36,915 bases of DNA from contig JAADEC010000047.1 in assembly GCA_013153595.1 (NCBI GenBank), forward strand, positions 1 to 36,915, read 5' to 3'. Shown piece by piece: positions 14,740 through 21,883 of the stretch. A model generated the notes under the pieces. That model made no database searches and was not told where the DNA came from. It saw only the letters and a program-made list of their open reading frames with translations. Position 1 is the first letter of the stretch. Every line of letters begins with the position of its first letter. A program made the translations under genes and the position numbers. This stretch comes from Thermococci archaeon (GTDB lineage Archaea; Methanobacteriota_B; Thermococci; Thermococcales; Thermococcaceae).

Positions 14740-16167
14740 TCACATGTTCACCCTCATCCACTCCTTGACCGAAAACCTGTCCCGCTTAACGTAGCCCGTG
14801 AAGTGGAACAGTATGAGCGGGATGACGTAGAGGTTGTCCGCCACGTACCAGCCGATCACGGTGTTGAGCCGCTCAACCACCAGCGCCACCGCCCCGAACG
14901 ACACCAGGGCGTACGCCACACCCTTGACGAGTTCAACGTCCACGATCTCCCTCATCTGATCCCTGAGGTAGAAGATCGTGAAAGCAAGCAGAACGGCCTG
15001 ACTGATCACGGTAGCATACACAGCGCCAGAAAGCCCGAATACAGGTATTAAAGCAAGGTTAAGGGCAAAATTTGATATAAGAGCCGCTATCAGTGCATAA
15101 ACGGCCCTGATCTCCCTTCCTATGGCCATCAGGATGCTCTGGCCAAGTGAGGCCGGGAAGTAGAAGAGCACCATGAGCGACATCGGCGCGAGAAGCTTAA
15201 CGGAAGCCTCGTATCTCCTCCCGAATAGCTCAATCACGTAATAGCCGAGACTCGTCTTGGAGTAGAAGACCACGAGTATGCCGAAGGCCAGGAGTATCTT
15301 AGCCGACTCTATCACCATGGGCCGTATCGCCTTGAGGTTCCCCCTGGAGTGGGCCAGGGATATCTTAGGGAACAGTATTGAGCTGAAGGCCTGAGGGGCA
15401 AAGGACAGGGCCTTGAAGAAGGAAGCAGAGACGTTGTAAATTCCGACGGGAATCACACCAAGCATCTTTGACACCATCATTGTGTCGGTGTTCCAGAACA
15501 TCAGCGCCGTCAGTATCCTGAACGAGAAGGGAAGGCTCTCCCTGAGTATCTTGAACGCGGGCACGCGCAGCTCACCCGAGGGGATCCTGCTGACTACACG
15601 GGAGTGGTTGAGGTACACGAAGACCAGCACGATCAAGTCCGAGATTATGTAGACCACTATGACGGCCTCTATCCCGTACACCACCGCCATGGTGACGAGC
15701 ACGAGGAGGAGAACCTTCCGCATTATCTCCGCGGTTGCTACCACCTTCCCCTCTCCCTTGATGTAGAACAGCGTGTATAACGACTCAAGCACCATCGTAA
15801 ACAGCGGATCGAACGAGAAGAGAACCGCAAGAACCGTTATGTGCCAGCTGAACCCGAGAACCTTAAGCACCCCCACGAGGAACGCCTCAGAGGCCGCGAA
15901 CAGGAGGAGCCTTATCGAGGTTATGGACCTGAGGATCGGCCTGTACAGGGTTATGTCCCTCCCTGCCTCCCTGCTTAGGTAGGTGTTGAGGCCGAAGTTT
16001 ACCATAACGGCCGTTATCGTTGAGAACGCCACTATGGTTGAGTATATACCGAAGTCAAGAACGGTCAGCCTGTTGATTATGTAGATCGTGAAGGCTGCCG
16101 TCAGGAGACCCCTCATAAGGTTGCCCATCGCGAGTTCGAATATGCCCCTCAGGAGGTTTCTGCCCAA
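14740..16167 (-). CDS. flippase for lipid-linked oligosaccharide (Wzx/MATE-like)
   Basis: A 475-residue membrane protein with about twelve to fourteen hydrophobic segments and the general layout of the polysaccharide-biosynthesis/oligosaccharide flippase family (MOP superfamily). It starts with RGIFELAMGNLMRGLLTAAF and an amphipathic segment before the first long helix. Later hallmarks include FWNTDTMMVSKMLG and LPFSFRIL, typical of the transport half-repeats. It would move lipid-linked glycans across the membrane for N-glycosylation or surface polysaccharide. The start codon is TTG 16167, with GGGGGAG upstream and a TATA box directly abutting the tRNA-Val gene. The nearby PMT-like enzyme may act in the same pathway. 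Confidence 0.88.
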   Translation of the reverse strand: MGRNLLRGIFELAMGNLMRGLLTAAFTIYIINRLTVLDFGIYSTIVAFSTITAVMVNFGLNTYLSREAGRDITLYRPILRSITSIRLLLFAASEAFLVGVLKVLGFSWHITVLAVLFSFDPLFTMVLESLYTLFYIKGEGKVVATAEIMRKVLLLVLVTMAVVYGIEAVIVVYIISDLIVLVFVYLNHSRVVSRIPSGELRVPAFKILRESLPFSFRILTALMFWNTDTMMVSKMLGVIPVGIYNVSASFFKALSFAPQAFSSILFPKISLAHSRGNLKAIRPMVIESAKILLAFGILVVFYSKTSLGYYVIELFGRRYEASVKLLAPMSLMVLFYFPASLGQSILMAIGREIRAVYALIAALISNFALNLALIPVFGLSGAVYATVISQAVLLAFTIFYLRDQMREIVDVELVKGVAYALVSFGAVALVVERLNTVIGWYVADNLYVIPLILFHFTGYVKRDRFSVKEWMRVNM

Positions 16168-16200
16168 ACCGCTCCCCCAGGGTAGTGGATGGGTGAGGGG

Positions 16201-16209
16201 TTATAAAAG
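16201..16209 (-). promoter_or_regulatory. TATA box of the flippase gene, abutting tRNA-Val
   Basis: Minus-strand CTTTTATAA begins one base after the encoded CCA end of tRNA-Val (16210). The expected start near 16181 gives a 14-base leader with GGGGGAG. Confidence 0.55.
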
Positions 16210-16287
16210 TGGTGGGCCCGCGGGGGTTTGAACCCCGGACCTCCGCCGTGTGAGGGCGGCGTCATGACCAGTCTAGACCACGGGCCC
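16210..16287 (-). tRNA. tRNA-Val (anticodon CAC)
   Basis: A 75-base cloverleaf plus an encoded CCA (16210-16212). Acceptor GGGCCCG pairs with CGGGCCC, discriminator A. The anticodon stem CCGCC/GGCGG encloses the loop CTCACAC, anticodon CAC. The T-arm has GTTCAAA. It is the last of three tRNA genes on this strand. Confidence 0.95.
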
Positions 16288-16331
16288 CCACCCGTGCATG
16301 GTTTTCGAGGATATAAACCTTACGGATGCGA

Positions 16332-16406
16332 TGGAGCCGGGACCGGGATTTGAACCCGGGTGGAGCGGATCTGCAGTCCGCCGCCTCGCCTCTAGGCTAT
16401 CCCGGC
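16332..16406 (-). tRNA. tRNA-Cys (anticodon GCA)
   Basis: Acceptor GCCGGGA pairs with TCCCGGC. The discriminator is U, the usual cysteine identity base, and CCA is encoded at 16332-16334. The anticodon loop CTGCAGA lies between GGA and TCC stems. The T-arm has GTTCAAA. It is between tRNA-Ser and tRNA-Val. Confidence 0.95.
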
Positions 16407-16413
16407 ATAGAAG

Positions 16414-16499
16414 TGGCGCCGCGGAGGGGATTTGAACCCCTGTGGCCAGCGGCCACCGGCTTAGCAGGCCGGCGCCCTACCAGGCTAGGCTACCGCGGC
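16414..16499 (-). tRNA. tRNA-Ser (anticodon GCT)
   Basis: A class II tRNA with a long variable arm (TGGCCGCTGGCCA). Acceptor GCCGCGG pairs with CCGCGGC, discriminator G, and CCA is encoded at 16414-16416. Anticodon stem CCGGC/GCCGG encloses CTGCTAA, anticodon GCT. It is the first gene of the three-tRNA cluster and the only one with an obvious TATA box upstream. Confidence 0.95.
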
Positions 16500-16520
16500 T
16501 TCGGATATGATGAAGAGGTG

Positions 16521-16532
16521 CTGTTTTTAAGC
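16521..16532 (-). promoter_or_regulatory. TATA box for the tRNA Ser-Cys-Val cluster
   Basis: Minus-strand GCTTAAAAACAG, centred about 27 bases before the mature 5' end of tRNA-Ser. No equally good box precedes the other two tRNAs. Confidence 0.6.
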
Positions 16533-16544
16533 TTTTTGCCGGTC

Positions 16545-16748
16545 TCAGCCCCCCGATACGACGGGTATCACATCAACCCGCGAGCCGTCCTCTATCTCAT
16601 CGTCCTCTAAGGCCACCCTGCCGTTGATCCTCGCTATGGCGCTCTCGGTGTTGAAGCCCATCTCGCGGAGAACGTCTTTGACGGTCATTCCCCGGCTCCA
16701 TTCGAGCTTTCTCTCAATCCCCCTACCTGCGACACGAACCTCTATCAT
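16545..16748 (-). CDS. ubiquitin-like small modifier protein (SAMP/MoaD/ThiS family)
   Basis: A 67-residue beta-grasp protein: MIEVRVAGRG starts the first strand, MTVKDVLREMGF is the helix, and VDVIPVVSGG ends with the diglycine needed for adenylation and thiocarboxylate or isopeptide formation. Archaeal members serve as sulfur carriers (tRNA thiolation, molybdopterin) and protein modifiers. Which role applies cannot be told from sequence. The track start at 16835 includes 29 hydrophobic residues that would be upstream of the TATA box at 16781-16790; ATG 16748, preceded by GGGGATGAG, gives the correct domain. Divergent from nreA. Confidence 0.88.
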   Translation of the reverse strand: MIEVRVAGRGIERKLEWSRGMTVKDVLREMGFNTESAIARINGRVALEDDEIEDGSRVDVIPVVSGG

Positions 16749-16780
16749 CTCATCCCCAACCCAAACGTCTCCCGTTCCAC

Positions 16781-16790
16781 GGTTTATAAA
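16781..16790 (-). promoter_or_regulatory. TATA box for the ubiquitin-like gene
   Basis: Minus-strand TTTATAAACC. Transcription would begin near 16762, giving a 14-base leader that holds the GGGGATGAG site. Confidence 0.6.
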
Positions 16791-16805
16791 TGAAGCGGCG
16801 GCAAA

Positions 16806-16816
16806 CCATAAATACC
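16806..16816 (+). promoter_or_regulatory. TATA box for nreA
   Basis: Plus-strand CCATAAATACC, centred about 27 bases before ATG 16838, so the nreA transcript is probably leaderless. Confidence 0.6.
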
Positions 16817-16837
16817 ATGAGGCCATGATGATCAACG

Positions 16838-18076
16838 ATGACAGCTGAGAGGCCCTTCAACTCAAGCCTGTGTGCCCTGTGCAAGGGAAGGAAACTCCTC
16901 TGCGGGAGGCCCAAGTGCCCGATTCTTGAGAGGTTCCGGGCGGTCAGAAGGGTCGAGAACAGGATCAACAAGAGGCACCTCTTCGGGGCCTCACCCCCAA
17001 GCGTCTTCGTGGGGGAGTACGGCTATCCCAAGGTTCGGGTGGGGCCGCTCGTCCCTCCTGTTGAGGGAGACACGAGTATGTTCGACGATCCCATGAGATG
17101 GGAGGACAGGAGTATAGAGGACATACTCCACTACCGTTCACTTCTCGTCATGGGGGAGATGAAGGCCGACGTCAACGTGAGGAAGAGTTCAAGGGTTCTC
17201 GGTGAGGTTCAGGAACTCGCCATGTCAGTGAAGCCCGTTGACAGCGAGATCCTGCTCAGGAGGAAGCCCGTGGTCAGGGTGCTCCCCTCCGAGTTCGCCC
17301 CGCCTCTGGGCCCGAAGGCCGAGCTCATGCGGTTTGAACTCACGGAGAATCCGAAGATACCTAAGAAAACCGACTACGTTGTGGAGGACGAGCTGAAGGC
17401 GGGTCAGGCCATTATGAGGCTCTACAGCTGGGGGTTTGACGAGTACTATATAGTACGCCTGCTCTCAGCAGGCCTCCTCGGTGTAAACAGAAGGCTGGTT
17501 CCAACCAGATGGAGCATAACCGCAGTTCAGGACACCATAGGCAACAACCTCAGGAGGGAGGTGCTGGGCTATCCAGTCGTGTCAACCTACGAGGTTCACT
17601 TCGCGGAGTTCATGGGAAACCGATACGCCGTCCTGCTCATGCCCGAGAGCTACGCCTTTGAGCTGCTTGAGGTGTGGCTCAAAGGCTCACTGTTCGGCTC
17701 GAGCTATCCGAGGGTCGTTCATGACTTCGAGGACTTCAGGGGGAGAAAATCATACGTTAAGGAGACCGAGGGAGCCTACCACGCCGCCAGACTGAGCGTC
17801 CTTGAGCACCTGAAGAGAAGGAGGAGACAGGCGAGGATCGTGGTGTTCAGGGAGGTTACCCCCGCTTACTACGCCCCGGTAGGCGTGTGGCAGGTCAGGA
17901 TCGGGGTTAGAAAGGCAGTTGAAGCCCCGGGCGTGACTTTCAACGACCTCAGGGAGGCGATAGCATACGTGGGAAGCAGACTGGAACACCCCGTCGCGAG
18001 GTACGTTGAGAGGAGCTGGATTCTGAACAGCCTCAGCAAACAGAGAACGCTGGACGGATGGCTGGGGGGCAGGTGA
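16838..18076 (+). CDS. nreA: DNA repair protein NreA
   Basis: Archaeal Nre protein, shown in other archaea to act in DNA-damage repair with PCNA. The N terminus has a zinc finger built from Cys12, Cys15, Cys22 and Cys27 (CALC, then C-4-C). The extreme C terminus carries QRTLDGWL (residues 402-409), which fits the PIP-box pattern Q-x-x-hydrophobic-x-x-aromatic-hydrophobic, so binding to the sliding clamp is predicted. Length of 412 residues is normal. ATG 16838 fits a leaderless message. The TGA stop overlaps the ATG of the next gene, a phosphodiesterase (TGATG), so the two are translationally coupled. Confidence 0.95.
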   Translation: MTAERPFNSSLCALCKGRKLLCGRPKCPILERFRAVRRVENRINKRHLFGASPPSVFVGEYGYPKVRVGPLVPPVEGDTSMFDDPMRWEDRSIEDILHYRSLLVMGEMKADVNVRKSSRVLGEVQELAMSVKPVDSEILLRRKPVVRVLPSEFAPPLGPKAELMRFELTENPKIPKKTDYVVEDELKAGQAIMRLYSWGFDEYYIVRLLSAGLLGVNRRLVPTRWSITAVQDTIGNNLRREVLGYPVVSTYEVHFAEFMGNRYAVLLMPESYAFELLEVWLKGSLFGSSYPRVVHDFEDFRGRKSYVKETEGAYHAARLSVLEHLKRRRRQARIVVFREVTPAYYAPVGVWQVRIGVRKAVEAPGVTFNDLREAIAYVGSRLEHPVARYVERSWILNSLSKQRTLDGWLGGR

Positions 18077-19212
18077 TGGCAGGGGATAAGCTCGTTCTCA
18101 TCAGCCTGGACGGCTGCGGAGTCTACAACCTAAGGCACATGCCGTTTCTGCGGTCCCTCATGAGGGAGGGCAAGTCGGCGATCGTTAGGTCCATGTTTCC
18201 GACCCTCACTGATCTCGTTCACACGACAGTAATGACTGGAGTTGAGCCCCGGGTGCACGGCATAGTCGAGAACGGCTACTACGACAGGACGGAGGACAGG
18301 AAGGTGAACTTCTACGACTACGAGGTGGCATTCAACCCCCATTCCGTCATAAGGGCCCCCACCGTGGTGGACATCCTCAGGAAGGAGGGCGTTCTCACGG
18401 CCTCAGTGTCGGGCTACACGATGCCTCCGTTCAGCGGAACTGACGTTCGTATCTTCCCGCCATTCTTCTCAAACGATTCGATGTACCGGAAGCACGGCAG
18501 GGACTGGAGGAAGGACGTCTGGGTCCTAAACTCTGCACTCTACCTGTACGAGGAATGCCATCCTGACCTGCTGCTCGTCCACTTTGCCTCGATAGACGGC
18601 ATGCAGCACGAGTACGGACCGATGAGTGAGGGAGCCCTGAAGGCCGTCAGAACCGTGGATGAGGCAGTACGAACACTCTGGACCAAGTTAAAGGACGAGT
18701 ACTCATTCATGATACTGGCGGACCACGGTCAGGAGAAGGTCCACACGTGGGTGAACCTCAGGGAGTACCTGAGACGGAAGGGAATAGAGACCAGACGGGT
18801 ATCGTCAGGAGGGGGTGTGCACGTCTACCTCAGGGATCCCGGTGAGAGGTACGAGGCGGCTGAGGTTCTGGGAAGGGCTCCAGGGGTCGGGGCGGTTTTC
18901 CTCAGGGAGGAACTGCCCTACCTGGACTGTCCGGCGAGCGGTGAGATACTCGTTTCAGCCAGACCAGGCTACTGGTTCTGCTCCCACTCAAAATGCAGGG
19001 GAATCAAGGGGGTTAGCTACTGGGTGAGGGGCATGCACGGCTCCCTCAACGAGGATGTCGTGAAGGTGCCGCTCGTCCTCTGGGGGTTTGAGGGGTGGGA
19101 GGTCAGCGTTGAAGGGAGCGAAGGAGGCCTCATGAACGTGGCGCCCACCGTGCTCAGGTTCTTTGACGTTGAGAAGCCGCGGGACATGACGGGGAAGAGC
19201 ATGATAGCGTGA
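18076..19212 (+). CDS. alkaline phosphatase superfamily protein (nucleotide pyrophosphatase/phosphodiesterase type)
   Basis: A metal-dependent phosphodiesterase-like hydrolase of 378 residues with no signal peptide, so probably cytosolic. The two-metal core is visible: Asp12 in SLDGCG, the nucleophile region PTLTDLVHTTVMTG with Thr45, SIDGMQHEYG, ADHGQ, and the final His in GMHGS. This is the pattern of type I phosphodiesterase/nucleotide pyrophosphatases and related phosphonate or nucleotide hydrolases; the substrate is unknown. ATG 18076 overlaps the nreA stop. The track start (18058) lies within nreA, and a G-rich run precedes the second ATG. The coupling to a DNA repair gene may point to nucleotide clean-up, an inference. 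Confidence 0.88.
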   Translation: MAGDKLVLISLDGCGVYNLRHMPFLRSLMREGKSAIVRSMFPTLTDLVHTTVMTGVEPRVHGIVENGYYDRTEDRKVNFYDYEVAFNPHSVIRAPTVVDILRKEGVLTASVSGYTMPPFSGTDVRIFPPFFSNDSMYRKHGRDWRKDVWVLNSALYLYEECHPDLLLVHFASIDGMQHEYGPMSEGALKAVRTVDEAVRTLWTKLKDEYSFMILADHGQEKVHTWVNLREYLRRKGIETRRVSSGGGVHVYLRDPGERYEAAEVLGRAPGVGAVFLREELPYLDCPASGEILVSARPGYWFCSHSKCRGIKGVSYWVRGMHGSLNEDVVKVPLVLWGFEGWEVSVEGSEGGLMNVAPTVLRFFDVEKPRDMTGKSMIA

Positions 19213-19243
19213 TACTGCGATACGGCGAACGGCGAAATGAAAT

Positions 19244-19274
19244 TAAAAAATCAGGGAGCTGAAAAAGGCTCAGC
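19244..19274 (-). terminator. hairpin and T-run after the solute-binding protein gene
   Basis: On the minus strand GCTGA and TCAGC pair around a T-rich loop, overlapping the stop codon. A TTTTTT run follows eight bases later, making a plausible terminator for the 19270-20715 gene. Confidence 0.5.
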
Positions 19275-20715
19275 TTCCCTCCATCTTCTTGAGGTCGCTC
19301 AGAACCTTGTTGTACTTGTTGGAAGCCGCCTGCCTCCACTCGTTCATTATCTCGTTGAGGAAGCTCGGGTTGCTGAAGTCGTTGTTTATGCTCTTCGCGT
19401 ACTGCTCGGTGAACGTCACCATCTTTCCGGTTTTTGGATCCTTGAAGGTTATCGGAGCCGTCAGTTCGTTCTCAAGCTGGAGGAACTGCTTCTTGGTGAT
19501 CTTCTTGTTATTGTATGCCTGGACCACGGCTATCCAAGCGTTGTGAAGCGGACCGTTCTCGTCAACGAGCGTGGCCTTGAAGTACTCCTGGAGGGAGTTG
19601 ACGGTGTCGAGGGCCTCCGTTCCGTTGAACGGTATTCCCTGAGCTTTGGTTGCGGCCTCGTAGTTCTTCAGGAGCACGGGCCTCGCCTGACCGAACGTCT
19701 TGCCAACATCGCTGCTGCTCAGTCCGAGAACCTTCGCCCAGTCACTCGTAACCGTGTAGTTGAACACCTTCGGGTTGGCGGGCAGTCTGTTTATGTTCGG
19801 GCTCATCCAGAGGGCCTGTCCCTGTGTGAGAACCCAGTATATGAAGGCCTGAGCCGCCTGCGGGTGCTTGCTGTACTTGAGAAGCGCTATGGGGTCACCG
19901 TTGATTATGCTCTGTCCCTTCGGTATGACGTAGACACAGTTCGGGTTCTTCTTCATGGCCGTGTAGCCGTAGAAGTCTATAGTGTTGCCTGCAGCTATCT
20001 GACCGTTTATGACGGCGTCCCTGACGGCGTCGCTCGCCTCGTACACCCTGGAGTTGGCGGCTATGAGGGTCATTATGCGCCAGCCCTTCTCCCAGCCGAA
20101 GGCCTGCAGGATTATCTGGTAGATCCTCGTGTTTGAGGTGCTCTTGGTCGGATCGGCTATACCGTACTGCGGCGGGTTCCTGGCCCAGGTGTAGTTGGCC
20201 ACGTCCTGCCAGGTCGTCGGGAACGGGAGGTTGTACTTCTTGAGAACCTGCTTGTTGACGGTAAATCCGAACGAGGAAACGGCGGAAGCTATCCAGTAGA
20301 CGCTACCGTTCTTCTTAAGGATCATGGGCTGCCCTGCAAGCTGGGTCGGTATCTGGGTGTTCAGAAGACCGAGAATCTTCTTATTGGTTATGGGAGCGAG
20401 AAGACCCTTCATGTAGAGCTGATCAAACAGGGTTGGACCGCCGCCCCATCCGACGTCCGCACCTTCCTTCACGTAGCTGTACCACATCGCCTCAGCAACG
20501 GGTATGAATTTTATGTTGGCTATGTGGTACTCCTTGGCGAGCTGGCTCTTGAGGAACATCTCCTTGGCCATGTAGGTTATGGTGGTGTCGTGTCTTGTTA
20601 TAACTACAAGGGTTATGCCACTGGAGGATGTGTTACTGCTACTGCTTATACAGCCGGCCGCCACAACGCTGAAAGCCAGAAGAGAAACGACCAATGCGAC
20701 TGCAGCCTTTTTCAT
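19270..20715 (-). CDS. ABC transporter substrate-binding lipoprotein, orphan
   Basis: An extracellular solute-binding protein of 481 residues. The signal peptide (MKKAAVALVVSLLAFSVV) ends in a lipobox AAGC with Cys22. A Ser/Asn/Thr-rich linker follows, then two alpha/beta lobes: ITLVVITRHDTT begins lobe one, and SSFGFTVNKQVLKKYNLPFPTTWQD is typical of the iron(III)/putative SBP_bac_6 or thiamine-type binders. The substrate is not determinable. ATG 20715 has a GAGGTGG site seven bases upstream and correctly starts the signal peptide, unlike 20736. No permease or ATPase gene is adjacent. The neighbour upstream on this strand is a phosphate transporter with its own promoter, so partners must be elsewhere. 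Confidence 0.9.
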   Translation of the reverse strand: MKKAAVALVVSLLAFSVVAAGCISSSSNTSSSGITLVVITRHDTTITYMAKEMFLKSQLAKEYHIANIKFIPVAEAMWYSYVKEGADVGWGGGPTLFDQLYMKGLLAPITNKKILGLLNTQIPTQLAGQPMILKKNGSVYWIASAVSSFGFTVNKQVLKKYNLPFPTTWQDVANYTWARNPPQYGIADPTKSTSNTRIYQIILQAFGWEKGWRIMTLIAANSRVYEASDAVRDAVINGQIAAGNTIDFYGYTAMKKNPNCVYVIPKGQSIINGDPIALLKYSKHPQAAQAFIYWVLTQGQALWMSPNINRLPANPKVFNYTVTSDWAKVLGLSSSDVGKTFGQARPVLLKNYEAATKAQGIPFNGTEALDTVNSLQEYFKATLVDENGPLHNAWIAVVQAYNNKKITKKQFLQLENELTAPITFKDPKTGKMVTFTEQYAKSINNDFSNPSFLNEIMNEWRQAASNKYNKVLSDLKKMEGS

Positions 20716-20746
20716 GGAGTTCCACCTCAATACCAAATTCCCGGCA

Positions 20747-20760
20747 AACTTTTAAGATTT
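20747..20760 (-). promoter_or_regulatory. TATA box for the solute-binding protein gene
   Basis: Minus-strand AAATCTTAAAAGTT. The predicted start near 20728 leaves a leader of about 13 bases carrying GAGGTGG. A second AT-rich element (20773-20783) is possible. Confidence 0.5.
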
Positions 20761-20839
20761 TTGTTACAAAGTTAAATATAAGCCCGTGTTCACGTGTTCT
20801 GGAATTTGAGGGAACAGGAAGCACGAACGAGCGCAAAAA

Positions 20840-21757
20840 TCAAGCGAGCAGTTTTATCAGCAGAAAAGCCAGGGTTCCTGCGCTCAAAGGTGCGACCAGC
20901 CACCCCCTGACTATGCCGAGAACCACCCGCCAGTCTATCCTCTCACCCTTGTAGGCACTCACACCTGTTATTCCACCAACGACCGCCTGCCCCGTGCTGA
21001 CGGGCAGTCCAAATGAGTTGGCCACGCTTACTGCTATCGCGGATCCAAACTGGGCTGAGAACGCAGGTAACGGACCCAGCGGGGATATATCCCTGCCCAG
21101 CGTCATTATAACGTTGTAGCTGAATGTCAGCGTCCCGAGGGCAAGGATCAGGGCAAGAACCACCCTGAAGTAGCCTCCGTAACCCAGGGCTGCACTCAGG
21201 CCTATAACGTTGGCGAGTTCGTTCATGCCGAGGTTGAAAGCAGTGTACGTCGAGGCCGTGAATATAAGCCATTTGTGGGTTACCTCGAGTCTCTCCATAG
21301 ATTTGACGTGCCTCAGCCACATGGCGTAGACCTTGTAAACGATCACGGCGGTTACACCAGCTATGATCGGGGACAGCGCCCAGGCCACGCCTATCATGCC
21401 GAAGGCAAGCCAGTTGACGTGCGTCCCAACGGAGAGGGAGGCACCAACCAAAGCGCCTATCAGGGACTGCGTCGTTGATATGGGCGTCCCCCAGAGGCTG
21501 AACATCGTAACCGCCATGGCGGCGCTTATCAGAACCAGAGATACCTCCCAGGGTGTCATTCCATGGGCCAAGCCTTTTACGGTACCAGAAACCGCGGAAT
21601 GTCCTATAAGCGCTCCCAGCGTCGTGAAAACCGTGATTATCATGACGGCCTTCTTGAAGCCAATGACCCCTGAGCCAACGGCCGTTCCGACTGCCTTGGC
21701 ACTGTCGTTCGCCCCTACCGCCCATGCCATGAACATCGCTGAAAGTGCCAGGAACAT
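20840..21757 (-). CDS. inorganic phosphate transporter, PiT family
   Basis: A 305-residue cation-coupled phosphate permease. The two PiT signature motifs appear as inverted copies: GANDSAKAVGTAVGSG near residues 15-30 and NSFGLPVSTGQAVVGG in the second half. The SLWGTPISTTQSLIGALVG stretch in the first half matches the later one. About nine hydrophobic segments are visible. It is on the short side of the family. ATG 21757 has GGAGGT upstream. A perfect ten-base palindrome lies between its promoter and the opposite gene. Confidence 0.93.
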   Translation of the reverse strand: MFLALSAMFMAWAVGANDSAKAVGTAVGSGVIGFKKAVMIITVFTTLGALIGHSAVSGTVKGLAHGMTPWEVSLVLISAAMAVTMFSLWGTPISTTQSLIGALVGASLSVGTHVNWLAFGMIGVAWALSPIIAGVTAVIVYKVYAMWLRHVKSMERLEVTHKWLIFTASTYTAFNLGMNELANVIGLSAALGYGGYFRVVLALILALGTLTFSYNVIMTLGRDISPLGPLPAFSAQFGSAIAVSVANSFGLPVSTGQAVVGGITGVSAYKGERIDWRVVLGIVRGWLVAPLSAGTLAFLLIKLLA

Positions 21758-21779
21758 TTGAATGACCTCCCTGCTCTAT

Positions 21780-21799
21780 AATCTATATAGGTGTACACC
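21780..21799 (-). promoter_or_regulatory. promoter with a perfect palindrome upstream of the phosphate transporter
   Basis: GGTGTACACC (21790-21799) is a perfect inverted repeat directly next to CTATATAG (a TATA-like, itself palindromic). In the transporter's orientation the palindrome immediately precedes the TATA box, where archaeal activators or repressors often bind. Also 94 bases before the GT2 ATG. Confidence 0.45.
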
Positions 21800-21842
21800 C
21801 CTAATGACGGGGGTGGCTTTATAAACTTTTTTCGGGCAAACC

Positions 21843-21850
21843 GTTATAAC
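21843..21850 (+). promoter_or_regulatory. probable TATA box for the GT2 gene
   Basis: Plus-strand GTTATAAC gives a start near 21872 and a 12-base leader before ATG 21884. An alternative box, CTTTATAAAC at 21815-21825, would give a leader of nearly 40 bases. Confidence 0.45.
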
Positions 21851-21883
21851 CCCCGGCCCGTCAATAGGCAGACGGTTGATTAC

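Noticed and set aside
16749-16835. N-terminal hydrophobic extension of the ubiquitin-like protein as a membrane anchor
   Set aside because: The TATA box of the gene lies inside the extension, so it would not be transcribed; ATG 16748 yields a normal domain.
19237-20136. 299-residue plus-strand ORF opposite the solute-binding protein gene
   Set aside because: Antisense shadow of a lipoprotein with clear signal peptide; low-complexity VRVLL-type translation and no start signals.
20762-20800. CACGTG-centred palindrome upstream of the solute-binding protein gene
   Set aside because: The arms beyond the six-base core do not match, so it is no better than chance.
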